Part shown: one piece after another, positions 25,885 through 32,906 of the stretch
Layout: every line of letters begins with the position of its first letter
Position numbering within the stretch: the first letter of the stretch is position 1
Assembly (NCBI RefSeq): GCF_036014015.1
Contig: NZ_CP107905.1
Location: 5,952,001 to 6,016,000, forward strand
Length of the DNA: 64,000 bases
Source: Streptomyces sp. NBC_00457
GTDB taxonomy: Bacteria; Actinomycetota; Actinomycetes; Streptomycetales; Streptomycetaceae
Reading direction: 5' to 3'
The notes under the pieces: model-generated
Told to the model about the DNA's origin: nothing
Database searches by the model: none
Seen by the model: the letters and a program-made list of their open reading frames with translations, nothing else
Position numbers and translations under genes: made by a program

Positions 25885-26898
25885 TCAGCTGATCGTCGCC
25901 TCGATGATCGAGTAGGGAGTCGACGTCGGCACGACCCTGTCGATGCTGATGCCGGCGGCGTTCAGCAGCGCCTCGTACTCCGCCCGGGTGCGTTCCTTAC
26001 CGGTGCCCATGGCGAGCATGGTGAGGTCGATCGCCTTGGCCATGTGCGGCTCGTCGCCGTCCGGCATCACGGTCTCGAAGATCAGCACCCGGGCATCCGG
26101 CCCACCGGCCTTGGCCACTGACTGGAGCAGGCGGACGGCGGCGGCGTCGTCCCAGTCGTGAAGGATGTAGCTGAGTACGTAGATGTCCGCGAACGGCACG
26201 CTGTCGAAGAAGTCACCGGCGACGACCTCGACCCGGCCGTCGAGCCCCCGGGCGGCGATGTTGGACCGCGCCGCCGGCGTCATCGCGGGGAGGTCGAAGA
26301 CGATCCCCCGGCGGTCGGGCAGATCCTTGATGAGTTCGGCCAGGACGGTGCCGTCGGCTCCCCCGAGGTCGGCGACGAGCTCACCGGCGGGCAGTGCGTA
26401 GTCGTCGAACATGCCGGTGCGGAAACCGTTGGTGACCGCGGCCATCGCTTCGCTGAACTGCTGCGTTCGGGCCGGGTCTTCGGTCAGCCAGTCGAAGAAG
26501 GGCTTGCCGAGGTAGTGGTCCGAGGCGGGCTCGCCCGTTCTGAGCGTGTGGAGCAGATCGCTGAACGGTGCGTAGTGGGTCTCCATCCACATGAGCGTCA
26601 CCGCGTGCACCGAGTCGGCGGCGTTGCGGGACAGCGTCGCGCCGATGGGCGTCAGGGACACTCGATCGCCGTCGAGGACGAACACCCCCATCGAGGCGAG
26701 CGTGCGCAGCAGACGGCGCAGGGGCTCGGCCTGCGCGCCGGACTTCTCCGCCAGTTCGCTCACCGTCAGCGGGCCCCCGGCCTCGTCCAGCATCGTCGGC
26801 AGGTCCAGCTTGGCCACGACGTAGACGGCCTGGGAGACCTGAAAGCCTCCCGTCATCTGCAACATGACGTCTACCGGCTTCGGCATCGGCGGGTTCAT
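25885..26898 (-). CDS. SAM-dependent O-methyltransferase (copy 2)
   Basis: A 337-residue enzyme of the same class as the one at 24054 but clearly divergent. The N-terminal winged helix (LTVSELAEKSG) leads to SAM site DLGGADG, FDLPAM and ILHDWDDA. ATG at 26898 follows agaggagag; the ORF runs 13 codons further without a better site. Convergent with the SDR and divergent from an AraC-type regulator, which probably controls it. Substrate unknown. Confidence 0.88.
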   Translation of the reverse strand: MNPPMPKPVDVMLQMTGGFQVSQAVYVVAKLDLPTMLDEAGGPLTVSELAEKSGAQAEPLRRLLRTLASMGVFVLDGDRVSLTPIGATLSRNAADSVHAVTLMWMETHYAPFSDLLHTLRTGEPASDHYLGKPFFDWLTEDPARTQQFSEAMAAVTNGFRTGMFDDYALPAGELVADLGGADGTVLAELIKDLPDRRGIVFDLPAMTPAARSNIAARGLDGRVEVVAGDFFDSVPFADIYVLSYILHDWDDAAAVRLLQSVAKAGGPDARVLIFETVMPDGDEPHMAKAIDLTMLAMGTGKERTRAEYEALLNAAGISIDRVVPTSTPYSIIEATIS

Positions 26899-27071
26899 CA
26901 GCGCGCTCTCCTCTTTGTCCTCATGTGCGTGAAGCACCCGGAACCTCCCGGGGTTTGCTCCTTCCGACGAAGCTTAGAAAGGTCGGCGCGGCACGACCTT
27001 GAACCACAGCGGCATCAGGACGGAACATCCGCGCCACGGGACAACGTTGTCGGGGTGCATGGAGGTAGACG

Positions 27072-28055
27072 ATGAACAACGCTGCACCAAAGGCCGAGCG
27101 GTCGCGCGGGGCGTTCTTACTGGACTCCACCAGCGCGGGCGTCGGGGCGCGCGGGTTCGACGCCTTACGGGACGTATGGGAGACGCAGATCGGCGATGTC
27201 TTCCAACTGCCGAGCTTCAGTCCGGCCACGATCGGTGACCTCCGCGTCAAGGGCCGCGCCGCCAAGGTGCGTGACGTGGCCATCGCCGATGTCCGCAGTG
27301 TGTCGGCCCTCGCGGGCACCCCGGGTGACGATCACGATGCGGTGGTGATGCACGTGGTGCGGCGCGGCAGATGGACATTGGACGACCCGCCCGATCCTGG
27401 CCGACACACGGTTTCGGCCGGGCAGTTCCGCCTCCGGCACTTCGTACGGCCCTACGCGTTCGAGACGACGCCGCACACGACGACGAAGATCCTCGCTCTG
27501 CCCGCCGCAAGGCTCAGCCCCCTTCTCGGGGACCGGATCATCACCGGGCCGGCGGACTCGGCCGAGGTGCGTCTGCTGGTGGCCCACACGAACATGGTCC
27601 ACGAGAACATCGCCGACCTCGGCCCGGCCGGTGTGCACGCCGCCCACAGCGCCCTGATCGAGCTGGCCAAGGCGGTGGTGCAGGGGCAGTTCGACGATGC
27701 GGAGCCCCGGTTGGCTCCCGCGCTCGCCCAGGCCGCGAAGGACCTCGCCGACAGCCATCTCGCCGATCCCGAACTGTCTCCGGCGATGCTGGCGAGCCAA
27801 CTCAACGTCTCCCTACGTACGTTGCAGCGGGCGTTCGCCGCCTCGGGAGAGTCCGTGGCCGCCTACATCCGCGAGCGGCGGCTGGAAGAAGCCCGCCTCG
27901 CCCTCTCCGCCCCGTCCGGTCGGCGGCTGACCGTCTCCGAACTCGCCGCCCACTGGCACTTCGCCGACAGCAGCCACTTCATCCGCGCCTTCAAAAAGCA
28001 CTACGGCCGGACACCCGCCGATTACGCGGCCTCGACCAGCCCGGCCGAAAGCTGA
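27072..28055 (+). CDS. AraC-family transcriptional regulator
   Basis: A 327-residue regulator. The N-terminal sensing domain (about 20-190) resembles AraC-binding-like domains; the C-terminal double HTH (about 220-320) has LNVSLRTLQRAFAASGE and HFADSSHFIRAFKKHYG with the family end TPADY. Strong ribosome site ggaggtagacg. Divergent from O-methyltransferase copy 2 across 173 bp, so that gene and perhaps the nearby SDR pair are its likely targets. The inducer is unknown. Confidence 0.9.
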   Translation: MNNAAPKAERSRGAFLLDSTSAGVGARGFDALRDVWETQIGDVFQLPSFSPATIGDLRVKGRAAKVRDVAIADVRSVSALAGTPGDDHDAVVMHVVRRGRWTLDDPPDPGRHTVSAGQFRLRHFVRPYAFETTPHTTTKILALPAARLSPLLGDRIITGPADSAEVRLLVAHTNMVHENIADLGPAGVHAAHSALIELAKAVVQGQFDDAEPRLAPALAQAAKDLADSHLADPELSPAMLASQLNVSLRTLQRAFAASGESVAAYIRERRLEEARLALSAPSGRRLTVSELAAHWHFADSSHFIRAFKKHYGRTPADYAASTSPAES

Positions 28056-28160
28056 CCCGGCAGTGGACCGAGGGCGACTGTCAGAGGTGCGCGCTTGAAT
28101 GGGCGTGGCCGAACCGTTCCCGGGACGACGGCAGACTTGGAGAGAGAGGTGGACTCCACC

Positions 28161-28790
28161 ATGGGGCTTGTGACGCTCGACCTGCCCGCGCCGGCACGGA
28201 TGCGGGGCCGCTGGGCGGCATTCGCCGCGCTGTTGGCGGCCAGAGGGTGGGCAGACGGGTGCTACGCGCGCGGCTCCGTCTGGCACTTCGACGACGGCGG
28301 CGGCAACTGGGTGGACCTGCACCACGTCGGCGAGGGCCGCGCCGTCATGCTGGGCAACGACCATGAGTATTCGGAGACGTACTACGGCCCCGCCGCGGAG
28401 TATTTCGGCGAGGACGAGACCGACCTGCTCGCGGGGGCGCCCGACTGGTGGCGGCCGGTGGTGTCACAGGTGATGGCGACGGACGAGTACGTGGGCTTTG
28501 TCTACGGCTTCGACGGCACCCGGTGGCAGCGCGCCGAGTACGACCTCACGGACGGTTTCCTCAGCGTCGGCCTGCCCGCCCTGAATGCCGACCGCACCCA
28601 CAAGAGCGTCGTCGAGTTCACCCAGGACGCGCCGGGACTCGGCGGGGCGGCGCCTCGTACGGACGCCATCGACGCACTCATCGCGGCAGACGGCGCCGTG
28701 ACGGAGGCGCATGTGACGGCCGTGATCGGGAAGGGCGGCTGGGACGCCGCGGCGGGGGCGGCGGCGGCCCGGGAGTTCCTGGCTGCCTGA
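28161..28790 (+). CDS. Hypothetical protein, no recognised domain
   Basis: A 209-residue soluble protein, rich in Trp, Tyr and Asp (VWHFDDGGGNWVDLHHVG, DHEYSETYYG). It has no signal peptide or membrane helix. The C-terminal 60 residues are Ala-rich and helical. ATG at 28161 follows agagagaggtgg; the frame opens to 28095. I recognise no catalytic motif; the tone resembles intracellular proteins found next to immunity or SUKH-type genes, but that is weak. Confidence 0.65.
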   Translation: MGLVTLDLPAPARMRGRWAAFAALLAARGWADGCYARGSVWHFDDGGGNWVDLHHVGEGRAVMLGNDHEYSETYYGPAAEYFGEDETDLLAGAPDWWRPVVSQVMATDEYVGFVYGFDGTRWQRAEYDLTDGFLSVGLPALNADRTHKSVVEFTQDAPGLGGAAPRTDAIDALIAADGAVTEAHVTAVIGKGGWDAAAGAAAAREFLAA

Positions 28791-28832
28791 GCGTGACACG
28801 GGCCTGTGCGGCGACGGCGACGTCGCCCGTAC

Positions 28833-29304
28833 TCAGTGCCAGTCCACGGCGTCGTACATGTACACCACCAGTGCGCGGCCCTCGGCGCGCGAGGCGGCGC
28901 GGGCCATCTCCGTCGCGGCGGCGTAGTCGTACGCGTCCTCGGCGGCGGTCATCTCGGTCGGCGACGTCAGGATCCGGTATCCGCAGACGCCGCGCCGCCA
29001 GTTGTCCAGGTACAGCGTCTCGCCGGCGGGCGGGTTCACCGGGTCGACGCGAGAGTCGCGGTGCAGGACCGGCCATTCCCGTACGAGGTCACCGTGGCGG
29101 TGGACGGCCACCTTCTGTGCCATCCGCAGGATCTTGTAGCCCCACGGGATGTACAGGTGCAGATCGCGGTGGCCGAACCAGGCGGGATCCGTGAACGCCG
29201 ATGTGGGCCGGTGGCCGCAAGAGGATGTACTGCGTCTCGGTGCGCTCGCTGTCGAAGGGATCGAGACGGTCCGCCTCAGCCGGCGGGTAGGGCCAGTAGT
29301 CCAT
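28833..29304 (-). pseudogene. Conserved-looking hypothetical gene interrupted by a frameshift
   Basis: From ATG at 29304 one frame reads MDYWPYPPAEADRLDPFD to QYILLRPP, then loses coding character. From about 29215 a second frame, ending at 28833, takes over with SAFTDPAWFGHRDLHLYIP and continues to VVYMYDAVDWH. Both halves have Streptomyces codon bias, and together they make about 155 residues of one plausible protein. A single indel near 29205-29225 explains it. It may be a real mutation or a sequencing error. Function unknown. Confidence 0.6.
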
Positions 29305-29398
29305 GGGCCCGATGCTGCCAGACCCCTCTGAGCGGCCATCCATGTCGTCGTGGTGCCGGTGGCCGGGGGTCCGGGGGCGGCACTCGGGAGAGGGTCCC

Positions 29399-29434
29399 GT
29401 GGCCTGCCCTCGACAACCGCTTCGACGCCGACGA
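29399..29434 (+). other. 36-bp fragment matching the downstream phosphotransferase gene, inverted
   Basis: Encodes WPALDNRFDAD and differs by 1 base in 36 from the inverted sequence at 30403-30438 within the APH-like gene. Flanks do not match. Confidence 0.7.
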
Positions 29435-29465
29435 GTCCAGGGGCTCACCGGCCTTGCGGCGGCCG

Positions 29466-29513
29466 GCCCGCAGGGCCTGTGGCCGAGGCTACGAGGTCTC
29501 GAGCCCTGCGGGC
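29466..29513 (-). terminator. Probable terminator of tRNA-Thr
   Basis: Arms gcccgcagggc (29466-29476) and gccctgcgggc (29503-29513) are perfect 11-bp inverted repeats just past the tRNA 3' end on the minus strand; the loop has additional partial pairing. Confidence 0.6.
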
Positions 29514-29529
29514 TGGTTGTCCATCTTCA

Positions 29530-29606
29530 TGGAGCCCCCTGTCGGACTCGAACCGACGACCTGATCATTACAAGTGACCCGCTCTGGCCATCTGAGCTAA
29601 GGAGGC
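29530..29606 (-). tRNA. tRNA-Thr (anticodon UGU)
   Basis: Full cloverleaf: 7-bp acceptor gcctcct/agggggc (one U-G), D-arm gctc/gagc, and anticodon stem ggtca/tgatc with loop cttgtaa. T-arm is gtcgg/ccgac with loop ttcgagt. Bases 34-36 are TGT, reading ACA (and other ACN by wobble). The 3' CCA is encoded (complement at 29530-29532). Confidence 0.95.
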
Positions 29607-29741
29607 ATCGCGTACAACGATGCCGTACGCGAAGGCGGCACCACTGTACACAGAGCGCGTTTCTCCAAGCCACGAGGTTCGTGGCGTGTAGCGGTGTCAG
29701 GACGCTGCGTAGCGGGATGCCGCGATCGGGGGATCTGCCGG

Positions 29742-30218
29742 TCAGGCCGTGCCCAGCTTCGTCAGGGCCTCGTCCGTCAGTCGGTACACCGTCCACTCGT
29801 CCTGGGGGCGGGCGCCCAGGGACTCGTAGAAGTTGATCGCGGGGCGGTTCCAGTCGAGGACGGACCATTCCAGGCGGCCGTAGCCGCGGGTCACGCACAG
29901 GTGGGCCAGTTCGGTGAGCAGGGCCTTGCCGTGGCCGGCGCCGCGGGCGGTGGGGCGGACGTAGAGGTCTTCCAGGTAGATGCCGTGGACGCCGCGCCAG
30001 GTGGAGAAGTTGAGGAACCAGAGGGCGAAGCCCACCGGTGCGCCGGTCGTGTCATCGGCGGCGATGTGGGCGTGGGCGGCGGGATGGTCGCCGAACAGGG
30101 CGTCGTGGAGCTGCTGTTCCGTGGCCCTGGCCTCGTGCGGGGCCTTCTCGTACTCGGCGAGTTCGCGGATCAGGGTGTGGATGACGGGGATGTCGGCGGG
30201 TGCCGCGGGGCGAATCAT
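29742..30218 (-). CDS. GNAT acetyltransferase, spermidine/spermine-type
   Basis: A 158-residue single-domain N-acetyltransferase. The acetyl-CoA loop is VRPTARGAGHGKALL, and LYLEDLY-type strand GIYLEDLYVRP with NRPAINFYESLGA is typical of the diamine/polyamine acetyltransferase group. It starts 9 bp after the APH-like gene on the same strand, so they form an operon. Substrate is an inference from the family only. Confidence 0.85.
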   Translation of the reverse strand: MIRPAAPADIPVIHTLIRELAEYEKAPHEARATEQQLHDALFGDHPAAHAHIAADDTTGAPVGFALWFLNFSTWRGVHGIYLEDLYVRPTARGAGHGKALLTELAHLCVTRGYGRLEWSVLDWNRPAINFYESLGARPQDEWTVYRLTDEALTKLGTA

Positions 30219-30227
30219 GGGGCGAGG

Positions 30228-31115
30228 TTAGCCAGGGTGGTTCCGCAGGCGCCTGGCGATTTCCAACTGCCGTTCTTCCAGCGGGCGTTCGTCCTCGATG
30301 TCCCAGAGGGCGTTCTGGAGCAGCCTGCCCAGGGTCCACGCACGCGCGCGTGCCCGGTCCAGGCCGAGGACGTCCGTCATCGCGTCGAAGCGCCAGACGA
30401 TGTCGTCGGCGTCGAAGCGGTTGTCGAGGGCGGGCCACAGTTCGAAGCCGGGGTCGCCGGACAGTGGTTTGGGGTCGATCGCGAGCCAGGGGGCGCGGTC
30501 GGAGGCGAGGACGTTCTCGTCGTGCAGGTCCCAGTGGAGGAGGCGGTCGCCGGGCTCGTCCACGACCTCGCGTACGGCGGCTGCGCAGTCGGCGACCAGG
30601 CGGCGGGCCTCCGGGTCGGGGATCCGCTGGAGCGCCCAGGGGGTCTGGCCCAGCATGGCCTGCGCGATGTCGCCGAGCCGGCGCATGCCGTGCGGTGCGG
30701 GGACGGACGTCAGGTGGGCCAGCAGCCGGGCGATGATCAGCACGGCCTCGCGGGTGTCGTCGAGGTGCGACAGCATGCGGTTCTCGTCGAGGCGTTCGAG
30801 GAGCATCGTGCCGGTGGCCGGGTCGTGGTCGAGGAGCCGTACCGCCCCGTCGCCGTCCCAGATGCGCAGCGCGACCGGTTCGCCCTCGCTCTCCTCGTCG
30901 AGGAGTTGCAGCTTCAGGACGGCTGCCGTGCCGTCCGCGCGGACGACGGGCACGACCAGGGCACCGACCCCGTGCATCGGCCGGCCGTCGACCGTCAGCT
31001 GCCAGCGGGCCAGGAAGGCGGCCGTCAGGTCGGGGAGTCCGGCGATGAAGGCGCGGCCAGCTTCCCCGTTGTACATCTGCTGTGACGCGGCGAGCTCCTG
31101 CGGAATGTCGACCAC
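30228..31115 (-). CDS. Aminoglycoside/hydroxyurea-type phosphotransferase family protein
   Basis: A 295-residue kinase-like protein. LHWDLHDENVL (catalytic Asp and Asn) and AIDPKPLSGDPGFELWP (second metal Asp) are the Brenner and DFG-equivalent motifs of the APH family. It resembles the streptomycin 6-kinase/hydroxyurea phosphotransferase branch. The frame is open far upstream, but that part is antisense to the FAD gene. GTG at 31115 (VDIPQELAASQQ) is the likely start; an ATG at 31076 is possible. It may phosphorylate a small molecule. Resistance cannot be concluded. Confidence 0.82.
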   Translation of the reverse strand: MVDIPQELAASQQMYNGEAGRAFIAGLPDLTAAFLARWQLTVDGRPMHGVGALVVPVVRADGTAAVLKLQLLDEESEGEPVALRIWDGDGAVRLLDHDPATGTMLLERLDENRMLSHLDDTREAVLIIARLLAHLTSVPAPHGMRRLGDIAQAMLGQTPWALQRIPDPEARRLVADCAAAVREVVDEPGDRLLHWDLHDENVLASDRAPWLAIDPKPLSGDPGFELWPALDNRFDADDIVWRFDAMTDVLGLDRARARAWTLGRLLQNALWDIEDERPLEERQLEIARRLRNHPG

Positions 31116-31169
31116 CTTGTGACCGTACTGGCGTGGGGGAACCGGCTCACGCGAATTAATGTCCTCGCC

Positions 31170-32573
31170 ATGAGCAGCTCGGCGAGCGGTGCCACAAACG
31201 GCGGTATCTCCTTCTGGTACGCGGACGACGGACTCCCGGCGGTGCGGGAGCCGCTCGCCGGTGACGCGTCGGCGGATGTCGTGATCGTCGGCGGCGGTTA
31301 TACGGGACTGTGGACGGCGTACTACTTGAAGAAGGCGGCGCCGTTCCTGCGTATCACCGTCCTGGAGCAGAAGTTCTGCGGGTACGGGGCCTCGGGGCGG
31401 AACGGCGGGTGGCTGTACAACGGGATCGCGGGGCGCGACCGGTACGCGAAACTGCACGGCCACGAGGGCGCCGTACGACTGCAGCGGGCCATGAACGACA
31501 CCGTGAGCGAGGTCGTCGAGGTCGCCGCGGCGGAAGGGATCGACGCGGACATTCATCGCGGCGGGGTCCTCGAAGTCGCCCTCGGGCCAGCCCAGTTGGC
31601 GCGGCTGAAGGCATTCCACGAGCGCGAGCTGTCGTACGGCGAGAAGGACCGCGAGCTGTACGGCGCCCGCGAGACCGCCGAGCGGATCCGGGTGATGGAT
31701 GCCGTCGGGTCGAGCTGGACGCCCCATGGGGCGCGGGTGCATCCGGTCAAGCTGGTGAAGGGGCTGGCGGCGGCCGTCGAGGCGCTCGGGGTGAGCGTGT
31801 ACGAGCGGACGCCGGTGACGGAGATCCGGCCGAAGCACGCGGTGACGCCGTACGGGACGGTCCGGGCGCCGTATCTGCTGCGCTGCACCGAGGGGTTCAC
31901 GGCCGGCCTCAAGGGTCAGAAGCGGACCTGGCTGCCGATGAATTCGTCGATGATCGCGACCGTGCCGCTCACCGACGAGCAGTGGGCGTCGGTCGGCTGG
32001 GACGGGCGGGAGACGCTGGGCGACATGGCGCACGCCTATATGTACGCGCAGCGCACTGCCGACGGGCGGATCGCGCTGGGCGGGCGTGGGGTGCCGTACC
32101 GGTTCGGATCGCGGACCGACAACGACGGGCGGACGCAGGAGACGACCATCGAGGCGCTGCGGGACATCCTCGTGCGGTTCTTCCCGTCGCTGGCCGGAGT
32201 GCGGATCGAGCATGCCTGGTCGGGGGTGCTGGGCGTGCCGCGCGACTGGTGCGCCGGCGTCACGCTGGACCGGTCGACGGGGATCGGCTGGGCGGGCGGT
32301 TACGTCGGTTCGGGCGTCGCCACCGCGAATCTCGCGGCGCGGACACTGCGGGATCTGGTGCAGCAGGACTCGGGGCAGGGCGGGCGGACCGAGCTCACCG
32401 ATCTGCCGTGGGTCGGACACAAGGTGCGCAAGTGGGAGCCGGAGCCGTTGCGTTGGCTGGGGGTGCAGGGGATGTACGCGACGTATCGGGCGGCGGATCG
32501 GCGGGAGGCGATGATGCGGAGCGGGGAGACGTCGCGGCTGGCTCGGTGGGCGGATCGGGTTGCGGGGCGGTGA
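31170..32573 (+). CDS. FAD-dependent oxidoreductase, DAO family (PuuB/glycine-oxidase-like)
   Basis: A 467-residue flavoenzyme. The FAD Rossmann motif is VVIVGGGYTGLWTAYYL, then YGASGRNGGW, and the C-terminal FAD contact GWAGGYVGSGV. This layout matches gamma-glutamylputrescine oxidase and related amine oxidases that make H2O2. ATG at 31170 is favoured over the upstream open frame. It diverges from the APH/GNAT pair over 54 bp. Together with a polyamine-type acetyltransferase this hints at amine metabolism, but the substrate is inferred. Confidence 0.85.
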   Translation: MSSSASGATNGGISFWYADDGLPAVREPLAGDASADVVIVGGGYTGLWTAYYLKKAAPFLRITVLEQKFCGYGASGRNGGWLYNGIAGRDRYAKLHGHEGAVRLQRAMNDTVSEVVEVAAAEGIDADIHRGGVLEVALGPAQLARLKAFHERELSYGEKDRELYGARETAERIRVMDAVGSSWTPHGARVHPVKLVKGLAAAVEALGVSVYERTPVTEIRPKHAVTPYGTVRAPYLLRCTEGFTAGLKGQKRTWLPMNSSMIATVPLTDEQWASVGWDGRETLGDMAHAYMYAQRTADGRIALGGRGVPYRFGSRTDNDGRTQETTIEALRDILVRFFPSLAGVRIEHAWSGVLGVPRDWCAGVTLDRSTGIGWAGGYVGSGVATANLAARTLRDLVQQDSGQGGRTELTDLPWVGHKVRKWEPEPLRWLGVQGMYATYRAADRREAMMRSGETSRLARWADRVAGR

Positions 32574-32621
32574 GCGGGCGGAGGCGTGCGGGGCGGGTTG
32601 CGGGGCGGTGACCGTGCGTGG

Positions 32622-32748
32622 GGGCTGGGCGGGGGTGGGTCGCGCAGCCCGGCGCTGACGGGGTGCCGCCTGCGCCCACCCGTGCCGCCCTAGGCGGCAC
32701 GAATGCCCGCAGGCTGCGCGGCTTCGGCTGCCCGCGGGCTGCGCGGCT
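32622..32748. repeat. GC-rich Streptomyces-type repeat element
   Basis: Contains ggtcgcgcagcccggcg, the hairpin gtgccgccctaggcggcac and a doubled gcccgc.ggctgcgcggct. From memory such elements recur in Streptomyces intergenic DNA. Only one copy is in this window. Confidence 0.5.
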
Positions 32749-32790
32749 GGGCAGCGAGTGGGGCGGCACTGAGGGAGCAGCGGTTCTGCC

Positions 32791-32825
32791 GATAACGGTT
32801 TCTGCCGCGTAGATAACGGTTTCTG
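32791..32825 (+). promoter_or_regulatory. Two direct repeats gataacggtttctg spaced 21 bp
   Basis: Identical 14-bp copies at 32791-32804 and 32812-32825, two helical turns apart. They lie 80-115 bp before the large secreted protein gene. The 21-bp phase suggests an activator or sensor-regulator binding site. Confidence 0.55.
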
Positions 32826-32906
32826 GCGCCCCCGGGAAACTCAGGGAGGCATTGTCAGTCGCGTGTGCCACTATCGCCCCAACGACCACTGATCCAGGGG
32901 GGATCC

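Larger units (their letters stand above)
32574..32906. other. 333-bp intergenic region with repeats
   Basis: Begins with a direct duplication of cgggttgcggggcggtga spanning the upstream stop. It continues into a GC-rich dispersed element (32622-32748) and ends with a 14-bp direct repeat pair (32791-32825). No gene seen. Confidence 0.6.

Noticed and set aside
29530..29606. tRNA-Thr as an integration site of a mobile element
   Set aside because: No integrase, no direct repeat of the tRNA 3' end was found in the window.
31116..32420. Upstream extension of the APH-like frame
   Set aside because: It is antisense to the FAD oxidoreductase gene; the APH fold starts near 31115.
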